Shown here: positions 9,303 to 21,440 of the stretch, piece after piece
Layout of the letters: each line of letters begins with the position of its first letter
Position numbering within the stretch: the first letter of the stretch is position 1
Assembly: GCA_932294295.1 (NCBI GenBank)
Contig: OW028573.1
Span: 53,104,329-53,168,328, forward strand
DNA length: 64,000 nucleotides
Direction of reading: 5' to 3'
Source: Alitta virens
Lineage: Eukaryota; Annelida; Polychaeta; Phyllodocida; Nereididae
The notes under the pieces: model-generated
What the model was told of the DNA's origin: nothing
Database searches by the model: none
Seen by the model: the letters and a program-made list of their open reading frames with translations, nothing else
Program-made: the position numbers and the translations under genes

Positions 9303-12300
9303 CAAAACAATAAAAAAAAATATGGGTGTCAAGAGAAATCAATTTTTTTTATTTTACTCGTGGGGTTGTCATGTTATAGTCCATGACAGGAGCCTGATTT
9401 AATGTACCAAGGCTGGCTTTTCGTCTTGCAAATACACGAGGTGGCGCTTTCAGTTACATCAGAGCTGCACAGGGAGCATGTGGAGAGCATTTAGAAGTAT
9501 CACACCATGAGACTTCTATCATTTATTAGTGTTTCGCTAGTACCAACATAGTCATAGAACAGGATGCATAATTTGCAATGTGGCACAATATTAGAGCCTA
9601 ACCTGCATATGTAATGGTTACTTTGTATTTGTTCCTGCTAAAATTGTCGTTGAATAATTTGTATGTTATCTCATAAAATGGGGGGGGAAACAATCTCAAT
9701 CTCTGATAGCATTGATGCACTATGCATCATTAAGTCGTAGGGTGTCAGTTATTCCTGCTGAGCTGGCTTGATTCTTGTGAAATATCAGGGTTTTGGAGCA
9801 AATCTAATTCCTTAAGAAACAGCCGTCTATTAACCAAAAAGTTGGTAAGTTTGTGTTTTATTATGTAAATGATAAATACACTGGCGCTGATTTTAGCAAG
9901 AAAAAGCATATCTGAAAAGACGTAAGCTATCAAGTGTGCTTGTAGCAGATATTTGCTATTTATTCTAATTTACGGAAAGAGGCTTTCTGTCGGATGTTAT
10001 TCCGATTTTGTTGCCATGCAATACAGAATATTTTCTTAATGGAACCTGGCCAGCTTTAAACCTATCTCACCATTAAGAGCACTCGTTTTTTTCCCACCCA
10101 GGTGTATTTTAACATTGTATTTTACCTTTACTAATACCACCTCACTATTAAGTTCCATAAGATTGGTATTAATGGCATTGCAGGTTCTGTTGCACCAAGA
10201 ATAACCTCCATTTCCATGTCAGCGTGAGGCTGATAATCTCATTATTCTCTTTTACAATCTGCCTACGCTATAATGCCTTATTTATTGGATTTTTTTGTAA
10301 TTCAATTATCTCATAAAAAATTGGTATTTTTGTAAAAGTCCATATTAATCACAATTTATATAAACTCATATTGTGCTGATAAAGTAATAGTGTTTCTTGA
10401 GTGAAAGACAGGTAGAGGCATATCAGACCTCATCAGCCTGTGATGATGGGCGTGGTTGATGGTCACCATAACGACAATAACTGCATTTGGATGAAGATTC
10501 CACCTGAATAATAGTGAAAATGTTTGTCAATGGGGATTTTCAAACTAAAAGAGATGTGAATGGTGACTTAGCAAAGGAAACAAAACCAAACCGGTCAATC
10601 AAATGCACAAATGAGAAACTCAACTTTCTCCTTGTAACGTATGAGATGACAGTAACAAAATGTCATATAAACATGATTAGCCAATGACATATAACGTTCT
10701 TAGCAAAAGCTTCATTTGGTATTTGTGCATTGATGGAAAAAAATAATAATAAAAGCTTACTCGAGTCTGCAACACTATATAATAGGAGGAGAGTTCCATT
10801 CAGAAAAATTTTGGAGAAAAATGTTTCTTTGATGTAATTGGCTCAGTGATTGGATTGGACTTTTTCTTATGGTAACTGAACAAAGTAGACAGCAGCCAGT
10901 GGTGGAAAACTTCAAAGACAGCAAATCAAAAGGTAACATTGATGAATTGCCTGCACTTAAAGGAGAGGAAATTGAAATTAATGATTAGGGGACGTTGGTG
11001 TCGAGTTTTCAATAGGGGACTTAGTATGTTCAAGATTGCACCTTACTAAACCTAGTGGGTAAGCCTATATTTCTGGGAAGTTAATGGCAAAAGGTCATGA
11101 ATAGAGTTGTAATGTATATGTCAACGGCTTTTTTTCCTAACCCGTTAATCAATCCTATGTGGATAGAGTTTGGCAAATTGGCTGAACTAGATAGTATAAT
11201 ATGCAGGTGGTCAGCATAAGCGCTTAATATGTTGTTTTTGTGAAAATTCAAATGCATTTGACGTTAATGATAGATGGATCATTTGCGATGTAGTAAAAAT
11301 AGATTATGTGTGACATTAATTAAAGAAGACATTGGCCACACCCGAACTCGAAATGCGTTTCTGGTGGAGATTGTTAGTTCTTCAGCTATTCATAATATTT
11401 CGTGTATTTATATCAAGTTAGTCCAATCAAAGAGATTGAAGTAATGTAAATGTGGGGATCCACAGATCATTATTATTGCAGACAGAATGATATTTAAGGC
11501 TTCTCTTTCAATATGCTGCAATAATTGACTTCTGCTATTTGGCCTTCACTTCTGACGGCCTTGATTTCGTCAGCTATAGTCAGCAGAAATTAGACTGCTG
11601 TCTATTCTGGGAACACAATAATGTTCTCACAAAGCTAACCACATTGAAAACCGCAAAAATCGTTCTGTGTAGACGTAGACTGGGAATACCTTAAATTTAA
11701 GTAAAATTATTTAAGGTCATACCTTAACGAAGATATTTATGTTTGAAGAAAAAAAAAGCCAGTAAGAGTCATATTTGTGGATATATAATTCCTGTGTTAC
11801 AGTAACTGTCAAGAGTGCTGGTATTCTGAAGAGTGACGTGGATTTAATTCAGCTTTAAAACAGCTTCGTAGACTATACACCCCTGTATGGGTTTCGGCAA
11901 AGGCAACAGCATTTCTCACCTTATTATGGCCATTACTTATCAGCTGGATTACATTTTCTTTTGCACAATCCAATAAGCTGAACAGCCCCAAGAGTGTTGT
12001 GGAATGAAGTGGTTGTAGGTCGAGCATGAAAATCTCATTGTCCGCCCCAGTGGCCAGAATTGCAATGGATGATCGTCCCCCTCAGCTCATGTTGCCCAAA
12101 AGACACTGCTACTTGCATGGTCCAGCATCACATACTATTAGGGATTCCTTCTGGAGTAATTTCACTCTTGGTGAGAATGCAATGCAGGTGGAATCAGTGT
12201 GAATTTATTGTCTGGGGGTCAAGGAAATAATGTATGGCGAAAAGACATTTTATTCTTGGTAATTTCCAATAAACGTATTATTAGGAAACAAAAAAGCACA

Positions 12301-13440
12301 CAAAAGACTGATTTAAAAATGTAGTAAGTACATTTATAAATCTGTTTGTATATCACTTTATGATTTTATGTATTCTGTTGTATTTATATTGTAAATGACC
12401 TATTTTTTACAATTCAGATTTACAATTTACACAGTGAAGTACTTTGATGTTGATTGTGCAATGTAAAGTTAATACTAATCAAACCCCATTGATTGATTTG
12501 CTGAGTAATGCCCAAAATCCCATCATTAGACATTGTTATTTGTGTTTAGACGCAGGTTAGATGCACTCTGATTGGAACTGTGGCTTAATTGGAATCAAAT
12601 CAGCCATGCAATGAATCCAGGGTAGCACTTGGTCCTAGAGCAACGCCTTGCATTATGCACATCTTATCCTTGGGTTGATGGCTTTATCAAAGTAGTGGCA
12701 ATACTTTTGCAGTAGACTGGCTTACGCGATTGCTCATCTCAGAATTATAACACTTTAATTACAAGGAGGCTAACCTGGGGCCCGTAATATTTCACATTGC
12801 ATTGATTTCCATATGAATATCTTTAGGACTGAAGACAAAATAAAATGGTTTTATTATTACATTTGGGTTTATTATTATATTGTAAATATTATTTGTTAAC
12901 GAGTATTTAAGTAGACATGACCAGACCCACTGGAAATAATTTCTTGGATCACTTACTCTTGGCTGGCTGATGTACAAGCTTTATGATTGAAGATACCCAA
13001 TGTGGAAATGCTTTTATCACGATGTACAGATTAATATGGCAATGCAAATAGCGTATGGTATTGCACTGTTGTCCTTACTATGGAACATTATGTGGCTTCC
13101 TTTGTGTTGATATGATAAATTACAGCTGAGTGCATCAGGTTTGCCGACAAACCTTAAAAGAGATTGCCTATCCTTCCCAAGGTCAACAAACAATGATCTT
13201 CTGGTCATATCTTTCTGTGCAAACCCCTGATGGGCATCAATATCACAGCCCTCTGTCTTTTAGGTTAGCTTTATTCAACATGGCATTGAATCTCTATTCC
13301 TGATGCTTTTTATTTGGTTATTTATGGATCAAATTAATTTATTATGTTCTGTAAAATAATGGAGGTCATGATATTTAATTTCTGTTTTATAGGTGGAACC
13401 CAACTGCAATTGTTTATTACAATAAATAAAGTTGGCCTAG
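9303..13440. other. Noncoding stretch with no recognised gene
   Basis: About 4.1 kb without a convincing exon. Open frames are short and lack codon structure or recognisable motifs. The segment 13320-13385 matches 18297-18360 (shared core TAATGGAGGTCA), marking an old dispersed repeat. Confidence 0.5.
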
Positions 13441-13483
13441 TGGTTGGACATCTTGCAAGCCTGGACTCGAACCGGTAGTCATA

Positions 13484-13548
13484 TCCTACTACTGCTACTA
13501 ATACTATTATTACTTCTACTTCTTATGCTACTGCTACTACTGTATTGT
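13484..13548 (+). repeat. (TAC)n-like microsatellite
   Basis: Interrupted TAC/TACT triplets. The poly-leucine frame it produces is an artefact. Confidence 0.8.
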
Positions 13549-13621
13549 AGCCATCATTGTGAACCTGAATTTGTCTTGCAGAAAAAACGAAATCCTAAAC
13601 ATCTATTACCAGCAGCCTTTC

Positions 13622-13790
13622 GGAGTGGGGGCCTAGCTCAGTGGTAGCGCGCTGGGCTTCCAATCACTGGGTCCCGGGTTTAATTCCAGGTCAAGCCTAA
13701 GTTGGATGGCTGTTTCATCTATCATCTCATTGCCACGGTCCCTGCCTGTCCTAATTAGCTCATCAGGTGCGGAAATACAGATATTATTCA
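13622..13790 (+). mobile_element. Diverged SINE copy
   Basis: The tRNA-like head GGGGGCCTAGCTCAGTGG is followed by a recognisable body. It carries more substitutions than other copies and has lost its tail after GAAATACAG. Its antisense B box reads DLELNPGP in one frame (see findings). Confidence 0.85.
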
Positions 13791-13989
13791 CCACCCCACT
13801 ACCAGGAGCCATTCCATGTACATTTAATTTGTATACTATGGTATAGTGCAATAGGGAAACCTTTACAGAAGATAAACTTTGGTTCACATAAGTACTCACG
13901 CCATAGACACTTATAATTCAGATCAGGAAGAACAAGCTGACAGTCTTCCTCTGCAGTAATTTCATACTAGTATTTTCTATCATGTAAGT

Positions 13990-14160
13990 AGGAAGTAAAT
14001 ATAGAGGAAGCCGAGACAATCTTGTGGATCATAAATATGGTAATGACATTTAATGTCATTGTCTGACTGAACGTTGTTATGGCTGAATATTCTGGGCATG
14101 TTTATCATATAGTAACTGAAATGGCTTGATGGGAAATTGTGGTCAGCAATTATGTAACAT
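13990..14160 (+). repeat. Old dispersed repeat, copy 1 (partner 18841-18975)
   Basis: Shares GTGGATCATAAATATGGTAA, a GTCATTGTC block and TTATGGCTGA in the same order with 18841-18975. Class unknown. Confidence 0.6.
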
Positions 14161-14939
14161 CCTTGCATTTTGCAATGCATAAAGAATATGTAGTTATATT
14201 TCCCAAACGCAAGAATGAAAGATTTGGTATTTGTAGGTGACCAAATGTACCTTCTACCCTGGTCCATGTAGAATTTATGCTCAGAGTCTTGAGAGTGAAT
14301 CGTGAATTTATTTTGTATATTCCAGTTCGTTTGAATTAAAATGATATACTTTTCACAATCTTGCAATGTTCCAAGTTGAACACAATATTTAGTTATTAGT
14401 GAAAGATAATTTTAGCTTATTTTATATATCAAAAGTAGAGTATTTCTTGAAGTGATGAGAAGTCATGTGTCTGTGTTTACCCGGAGCTGTATTACTGTAG
14501 CACTCTGATTTTGAGCATATAACTTCAGAACTTTGCTAGACGTAGCATGTAAGGGAAATTGAGCTGGTGTAGATTTTGCATGCCAACATTATTTCAGTGA
14601 TAAATATTGTATCATGCAAACATGCTCTTTTGACATTACAGCAAGCAATTTTAATCAGCACCTGATTGATCTCTTTTATGTAACTGCTTCAGTATCTCCT
14701 AGTCCATCGGCTCCATCCACACAGAGATGTCACTGCTATTACTGCTGAGGTTGACCCCAGTGATCCTTCCCTCCAAAATGTTGAAATGGTACCAGATTAT
14801 GCTTCAGCTGGTGATCCTGAATAACCTCAGGCAAGTCCCAGCCCTGAAGATCAAGAATTGTGTGAAGCTCTGATGATGAAGACCTTACTGCAGATAAGTA
14901 TCTAACCAGGGTTCTTAGGAACCCCACTGGTGATTTTTT

Positions 14940-15480
14940 CTCAGTCTGTGATGATGTGATGGAACACACCTGGATACTACCCTAAAGCTGCTTGCTGATC
15001 ATAACCAGACACGTGTATGTCAAATGCTGTCAGCCAGATCTTAAATGCCATATGGCACCTGGCCCAAAGAAGTATTTACTGAAGCCGCAAATATGAGACG
15101 GATTATTGAACCTCACATGTTTAGTAAGGAGATGGCACTCGTCCAGCATGATATGCTGTTGCTTCGGGTAGGGGCCTAGCTCAGAGGTAGCACTCTGGGC
15201 TTCCAACCGCTGGGCCCCAGGTTCGATTCTCGGTCGAGCCTAAGTTGGATGGCTGTTTCATCCTTCGTCTCATTGCCATGGTCTCTGCCTGTCCTAATTA
15301 GCCATCAGGTGCAGAAATACAGGACGTAAAGCCCTAATCACACACACACACACACACACATATGCTGTTGCTTCAAAACTTTTAAAAACTATGGACTTAA
15401 CTTCCTCATTTATAGGGTACAGACTTATGGTGTTGACTTTTCTCTACACCTATTATTTTCCTGTACACTAGCTAGCCATA
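14940..15480 (+). repeat. Dispersed repeat copy with SINE inserted (partner 59765-60120)
   Basis: Outside the SINE at 15166-15359, this copy aligns with 59765-60120. Shared segments include CACCTGGATACTA, AAAGCTGCTTGCTGATCATA, AAATGCCATATGGCACCTGG, CCTCATTTATAGG and TTCTACACCTA. Stop codons in all frames indicate a decayed element; its class is not recognised. Confidence 0.75.
15151..15374 (+). mobile_element. SINE with 15-bp target-site duplication
   Basis: A full-length copy (15166-15359) with A box, B box, body and a (CA)n tail. The direct repeats ATATGCTGTTGCTTC lie at 15151-15165 and 15360-15374. The related repeat at 59.8-60.1 kb has the uninterrupted site (TTTCTGTTGCTTCAAAGC), which confirms the insertion boundaries independently. 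Confidence 0.93.
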
Positions 15481-15489
15481 CTTCTGTAT

Positions 15490-18400
15490 CCATACAATAG
15501 TCAGACGTTCATGACCTAAATAGGTTAAAACGTCGTTATCTTCAAATACCCTATGATTTCCAGTAATATGTGATGTGAAAAACAAGTACTGGCAAATGTT
15601 AAGCACCAACAGACATAATGAAAGGTTTTAAAAGTCATAGCATATTCATGGCCAGCATAAATTATGTATGGCTGTACATTTATAGATTTGTTTTTAAATA
15701 TTCATGAAAAGTGATCTTTTATCTGATTGTGCATATATATGTATTCTTGTAGTGGTTATCTTCAAAATTTCTAGTTCTAAGTCTCAATAATATTGGGTCT
15801 GAAGCTTAGTCACCTTATATAATCAGTTGCCAGATGCAGACGTGATGATGAGATAATGGGTGGGGTCTTTTACTTGCTTCAGCATAGACACCAGAGTACA
15901 CGGCACCTCCAATTTAACGTCTCATGCAATCGACATGGTTTGAAGCAAACCCGGGACCTTTAGCAGAGCTGGCCAATATGGAATTGGCTGATGCCTTAAC
16001 TATAAACTACTTTTTCCATCGACCATTTTAAAGGTATTCTGTGTTTGTTTCAGTTATAAGTATTACAGGGAAGGTCAACCAAATTCGTAGGACAATGAAA
16101 TCCCTGCTATACTGTTGCACTTGAAGCCTTTCGGAAACAGCTGCTTTGTTTACTTGCCTAATTGGAGTCATGGCATTTTGTCACGCATCCACCAAATTAG
16201 ATGAGAGGTTATTGTTTTTATCTTACAGGCTCCTTGTTTAAGTTTACTATTAGTCAATGACAGGCATTTAAAAGACAACGACCTGGTAGATTTAGGATTA
16301 CTTCAAATCTATAAGAAGAAGGAAAAAAAGTGTGGATACTATACTAGTTGGCCTAGCCAGAACCGACCTACATTGCATTAGATGCGTTGTAGAGTCGGAA
16401 CGACTTTTATAGGAATTCTTGGAAGTTGACATTTACGACACATTTTTCTCAATAAACACGTTAGCATACCTTATTTCGTCATTATGCACGCGAGGACTGC
16501 TCTGTTTACTATCAGCTTGCACTCAGATATTACTGAAAAAGCCACTGGAAAAATGCTCTTTAGAAAGAGCATTTTCATAAATCATATTCGCTAGTTCAGG
16601 CTTTCGCCATTGCAATGCCCCCAGCAGTCACATGACGGTGGCACCGTTGAAACGTTGCCGGAGCCCTTTTGTGAGTTTTGGCGGAACTAGGCAGCCATTA
16701 CTGTCATGTATAATCAAGGAAACATGAGTTCAAAATAGTGCAGAAATCGATGATAATTGGAAGAAATCAATCATATCAGAGCGCGATACAATAGAAAAAA
16801 GATTTGTCTAAACCTAAAGCAGGTGTATTTCGTGTGGCAAACGTTTATTGAAAGGCTAGTTCCCACAAGCCGAAATTCCATCTTTTTTCATCTTGGACGT
16901 TGTAACCCTGTCCTGTGGACAGGGGACTTGTAGCTATAGTTGGCCCTGTCCTTTTACAGGAGCTCATTTTTGACTGCTGGTTATGCAGTGGCCTTGTTAA
17001 AGAGTTTTATGTTTGCATTAGCTTTGCACTAAGGTAGGTGGCCATCACCAGCTAGTTAATGGGCTGCTGCTATTTTTTGTTAGCTGATGTGTCCACCATT
17101 TTCCCATATCTAGAATTCGTTCTCCAAGTATTAAGAACTAATCATTGAGACCATATTTTATGTGTTCAGGAAGATCATTGAAGTGTTCTCCAGAGATAAA
17201 CAAAAGGCTTCTTAATTGCGGTATGTAAAGTAACCATATAGGCCGACAGTTTCATTAAAAACAGCCTGTCAAATTGAACCTAGACAGAGCCAGACAACTT
17301 ATGCTATATGATGCTACCTGCCACAAAACAAAAATTGTCTGGCTACAGCTGGCTACTCAAGCCAGATCTAAAAGTATACATGTAGCACCATTTGGTGCAT
17401 AAGCTGTGGAAATGATGCGTGTCGATTGCACATACATATTTATGATATATTAGATGAATTTCTTACATTAACCAAGGTTTATATTTTTTCAGTGGTTGTA
17501 GTTTAAGCCGACTATAATTAAACAAAAGCGGCTGGCTTTAGCCAGTTACGGTTTCAGCCAGGAATAGGTTGCCACAGCTGACCACGGTCGACCATATTTT
17601 ATGAAACTAACTGTACCTTGTTTGTTCAGATGCCTTTAATAACCAGACCTTGTGGGGTTAGTGTTACAGACGCTTTTGGCCTTAACTTCGTATGCATGGG
17701 TTTGTAACCCACTCAGTCCTTCAATCCAAACGACGGGTTGTCAAGATGAGTGTGGTCATATATGCCACCCAGTTATTAACAACTGGTCAGCTAGTGCCAT
17801 ATATGACTACCCAATATAATAGTCATTTTGGCGACTTGGTTGCCTGAAGCCATGTCTAAGTCCATGCCATGTGGCACCCCGTTGTTTAGACATTGGCATT
17901 TTTGAAAGTGGTTTTCTGTAGTGTAAAGAAAACTAGGTGCGAGCAAAACCAGTATATAAGAATACTTACGAGAGCCTTTATGATATTATGCATCTGGGTT
18001 TGTAGGAATGGAACACTTGCGTCCTTTGGCCGTTAGTTCAGTTGCAACAACAGCTCAAACAAAAATATAGTGTGTAAATTATTTTATCAAGATGTTTGTA
18101 ATATGACAAAAGCTCTGTTGACCTTGCTTTTGGCTATATTGTAGACCTTCTTGTGTGCTACTGTGATGAATTGCCGTCTAATGCATTAGGTTTACAGACA
18201 AGACTTCAAAGATATTGGACATCCGAAGGTTAAAAATGATCTCCTGCTGTATCCAGATAATGGAGCATGCCATCCTTCTGTTGATGCTACATGTGCTTGT
18301 ATGGAACAAATTGATTTATTGTGTTCTGCAGAATAATGGAGGTCAATTGAGTTTATTGCTCTGCGTGATTTTACGGCATTATCATGGTTGATGGCAGAAA

Positions 18401-19357
18401 ATGGACAATGGATAAATAAAGAATGGAAAAGAAAACGCGCAAAATGGAAGTACACGAAGTACTCTCTGAGCTCAATACCTGTGTGCAATGTGCCTGTCAC
18501 TCATCAAATAGGAAATTCCAAGAAATGGCTCGTTGTATTAACCTAATTTTTGGCACAATGGAGATTCTTGGAAATAGTTTTAACTTCAGGTTTGTCTTCT
18601 ACTGACTAATGTAATTATTCCTGGCAGGGTCATTGTGGTAGTTGGGGGATTGCAGGTCTGTTTCATCTTGTAATCTGTTCTGATAATTTGATTTCACGTT
18701 GAAATGGAAGGCGTGTAATAAGGTTTGAATTCTTATCGTGTGAATTGACATCTTTAAGAAAATGTAATACATTACTGAAAGATCTGAGAGAATATTATGG
18801 AGTCCACCACTAATAAGAAACAAGAATAGAGAAAGACAAGACATTCTGGTGGATCATAAATATGGTAATAGCACTTAGTGTCATTGTCCGAGTATATTTC
18901 ATTATGGCTGAGTTTATGCTGAACACGTTCATTCATTTACCATGTAGAAATTGAAGTGCTGATGGTGGGCAATAGTCAGTCTGCAATCACTTCAGCTCTT
19001 TACATTTAATCACTACATTAGTTGCGCAAGGAGGATGTTGTTGCCTACACAACAGGATGTGTTTCAGGAAAATACCAGCAGAAGTTATGTCCCTCGTATT
19101 GTCTTGTTTATGCATTTCGCGGGTTGATTTATTTTGGATTCTGGCACATTGTAGGGTTAATAACACCATTAAAAAACGTTCTTTAATGTAGCCAAGGTTA
19201 TGTGTTCTTGATGAATGAGCTATTCGGTTTAACTGAATTTGTTTGAGTATATCCTTGTGACAATTTGATTCAGTATAGGTGTCTTTTTAACAAGCAAACA
19301 GTTTTTTTTTTTTGCTTATGTCAGTCTGTGTCTTACGTCTGTTAATGCTGTGTCATT

Positions 19358-19398
<41 letters not shown>

Positions 19399-19572
19399 CA
19401 CGGCTTCCTATATACATTACAAATTTTCACATAAGATGTTCTGTCTTTTTCAAGGTAGACCAAGCTAGACTAAACTACACCAGGAATACACTTTGCTATT
19501 GATATTTTAAATATGTGTCTATTCTATGGCAAATAATTGAATGAGAATTGCTGGAAATTTGTTAGAACATAA
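15490..19572. other. Noncoding stretch with old repeats
   Basis: No coding exon found. Diverged repeats are present: 15850-15990 (partner 38280-38420), 16135-16220 (partner 24100-24180), 16965-17090 (partner 24395-24545) and 18841-18975 (partner 13990-14160). A small CpG-bearing patch lies at 16560-16700 (TCACATGACGGTGGCACCG). An (AT)n run is at about 19365-19397. Confidence 0.5.
15850..15990 (+). repeat. Dispersed repeat (partner 38280-38420)
   Basis: Both copies contain GGGTGGGGT, CAGCATAGACACC, GGCACCTCCAAT and AACGTC-CATGC. They end with CTTAAC-like words, about 140 bp in the same orientation. A SINE or other short interspersed element is likely. Confidence 0.65.
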
Positions 19573-19630
19573 AGCCCCTGTCACACGGGCCGGTTGTGCC
19601 GTAGTGAACCCGTAGTATTACGTAATAGTT
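19573..19630 (+). repeat. Left terminal inverted repeat (58 bp)
   Basis: Identical to the reverse complement of 23500-23557. It includes a palindromic TATTACGTAATA block. Perfect identity over 58 bp indicates recent insertion. Confidence 0.95.
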
Positions 19631-19689
19631 ATGTAACGGCTCTTTCCGCCTGTTTGGCGACAGTTTCTGGCAGCAAAAAGGGGCGGGGC

Positions 19690-19925
19690 AGCACCCGTCT
19701 GGTTACCCACCGGGTTCTACGGGTTACCCGCCGGGTTCTACGGGTTACCCACCGGGTTCTACGGGTTACCCGCCGGGTTACCCGCCGGCTTTCACGGGTT
19801 ACTGCCGGGTACGGCAAATTAGTTGACGGCTTCCAGGGGTAGCCCGGCGGCTTCCACGGGTTGCCCGGCGGCTTTCACGGGTTGCCCGGCGGCTTCTACG
19901 GGTTAACCCGGCGGCTATTCCGGCG
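19690..19925 (+). repeat. Left (T1) subterminal array
   Basis: About nine units of 20-21 bp with consensus close to CCGGGTTCTACGGGTTACCCG. They grade into CGGCTTCCACGGGTTGCC forms toward the promoter. Probable protein binding sites, and possibly part of transposase promoter control because they sit directly upstream of the TATA box. Confidence 0.85.
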
Positions 19926-19941
19926 GAATTTGCCAAAAATG

Positions 19942-19949
19942 TATAAATA
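19942..19949 (+). promoter_or_regulatory. TATA box of the transposase gene
   Basis: TATAAATA, 57 bases upstream of the ATG at 20007, at the inner edge of the subterminal array. Confidence 0.75.
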
Positions 19950-20006
19950 GGGGCTGCATCTGTTGTTCTCCATCATTCTGTCTCCGGCTGCTGAAGAGGA
20001 AAGACC

Positions 20007-21314
20007 ATGTATCAACCCCAACGAAATAGAGCCTTGCTACTACTAGCTGCTCAGGCCAATTATACACTTATTTTACAACTTGCTTGTATGGAAGCACTAG
20101 CTGAGGAGGAGGAGAGGAAGAGAGAAGAAGAAAGAGAACTGGCAGCCAGGAGGAGGAGGAGGTTTTGGGTGAAGCCTTGGCTGTTGAGAAGACCGCAGAT
20201 GGGATATTATGATCGTCTACTGAGAGAACTGTTCCACGAAGACACCGCAAGTTATACCAACTTTATGAGAATGGAACCAGCCATTTTCCGAGAGATCGTT
20301 GGCAAAATTGATCATAGGATTAGAAAACAAAACAGCTGTATGAGGAAAGCTTTGGACCCAGGACACAGACTTGCCATCACCCTCCGCTATTTGGCAACTG
20401 GAAACAGCTACAAGTCCCTCATGTATGGCTTTAGAGTGGCCCGCAACACCATCAGCTTGATAATTCGAGAAGTCTGTGAAGCCATAATTGCAGAGTATTC
20501 CGACGAACTCCTGACCTGCCCCTCAACTCCAGAAGAGTGGAGAAAAGTCGCTGAACTATTCTTTTCGAGATGGAACTTTCCTCATTGTGTTGGAGCCATT
20601 GATGGAAAGCATGTGGCCATCAGATGTCCTCCCAAAGGTGGTTCCGTGTACTACAACTACAAGGGATACCACTCCATTGTACTCATGGCTCTTGTGGATG
20701 CTGACTACAAGTTCCTTAATGTAGACTGTGGAGCTAACGGAGCTGGATCGGACGGAGGAGTATTTAGCACGACAGTCCTGAGGGAAGCACTTGAAGAAGG
20801 GACCCTTGGGTTACCGCCACCTGAACCAATCGTTCCTGGTGAAAGACCTCTTCCCTACTTCATTGTCGGAGATGATGCCTTTCCTTTGAAAACCTGGCTG
20901 ATGAAGCCACTGCCCCTAAGAAACATGACCAAGGAGCAGAGGATATACAATTACCAACTCTCCCGGGCAAGAAGAATTGTGGAAAATGCATTTGGGATCC
21001 TTTCAGCAAGGTTCAGGTGTCTCCTGACTACCATGCCACAGAGGACCAAGACAGTGGAATCCATAGTCCTTGCATGCTGCTGCCTCCACAATCTGATGTG
21101 AATAAGGTATCCAACTACCCAGAACACCATGGTGGACCAGGAAGATCCAGACACACATGTAATCACCCCAGGAACTTGGAGGGCAGCTGGAGAAATTGAT
21201 GAAATGCCACCACCCACTAGAGGCCATTCAATAGCCAAGAGTCAACGGCAGTACCTGGTAGACTATGTTAATTCAGAAGAAGGAAGTGTGCCATGGCAAG
21301 ATGACATGGTATAA
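20007..21314 (+). pseudogene. Harbinger DDE transposase with one in-frame stop
   Basis: The frame runs 364 codons to a TGA at 21099-21101, then continues in the same frame for 70 codons (IRYPTTQNTMVDQE to WQDDMV) to TAA at 21312. The domain order fits PIF/Harbinger (DDE_Tnp_4). There is a charged N-terminus (E/R-rich 33-52), then a helix-turn-helix-like region at about 121-160 (LRYLATGNSYKSL). The catalytic domain follows, with GAIDGKHV (D199), GAGSDGGVF (D249), VGDDAFPL (D289/D290) and RRIVENAFG (E326). The usual ending of the core domain, LHNL(L/M)R, is broken exactly at the R codon: CGA to TGA is a CpG transition. AATAAA follows at 21313-21318. The enzyme would cut and paste the element at TWA sites. 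Truncated protein, readthrough or simple inactivity are all possible; a pseudogene is most likely. Confidence 0.88.
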
Positions 21315-21440
21315 TAAAGAAACCACAAAACAACCCCGGCCTTTTTCAAGGCCACCAAATCCTCCCAAAAGAGCAGACCATGTACACTTCTTGTGTAATA
21401 AAAAAAAATTTCCTGTCTGACCCACACAAAATATTTTATT

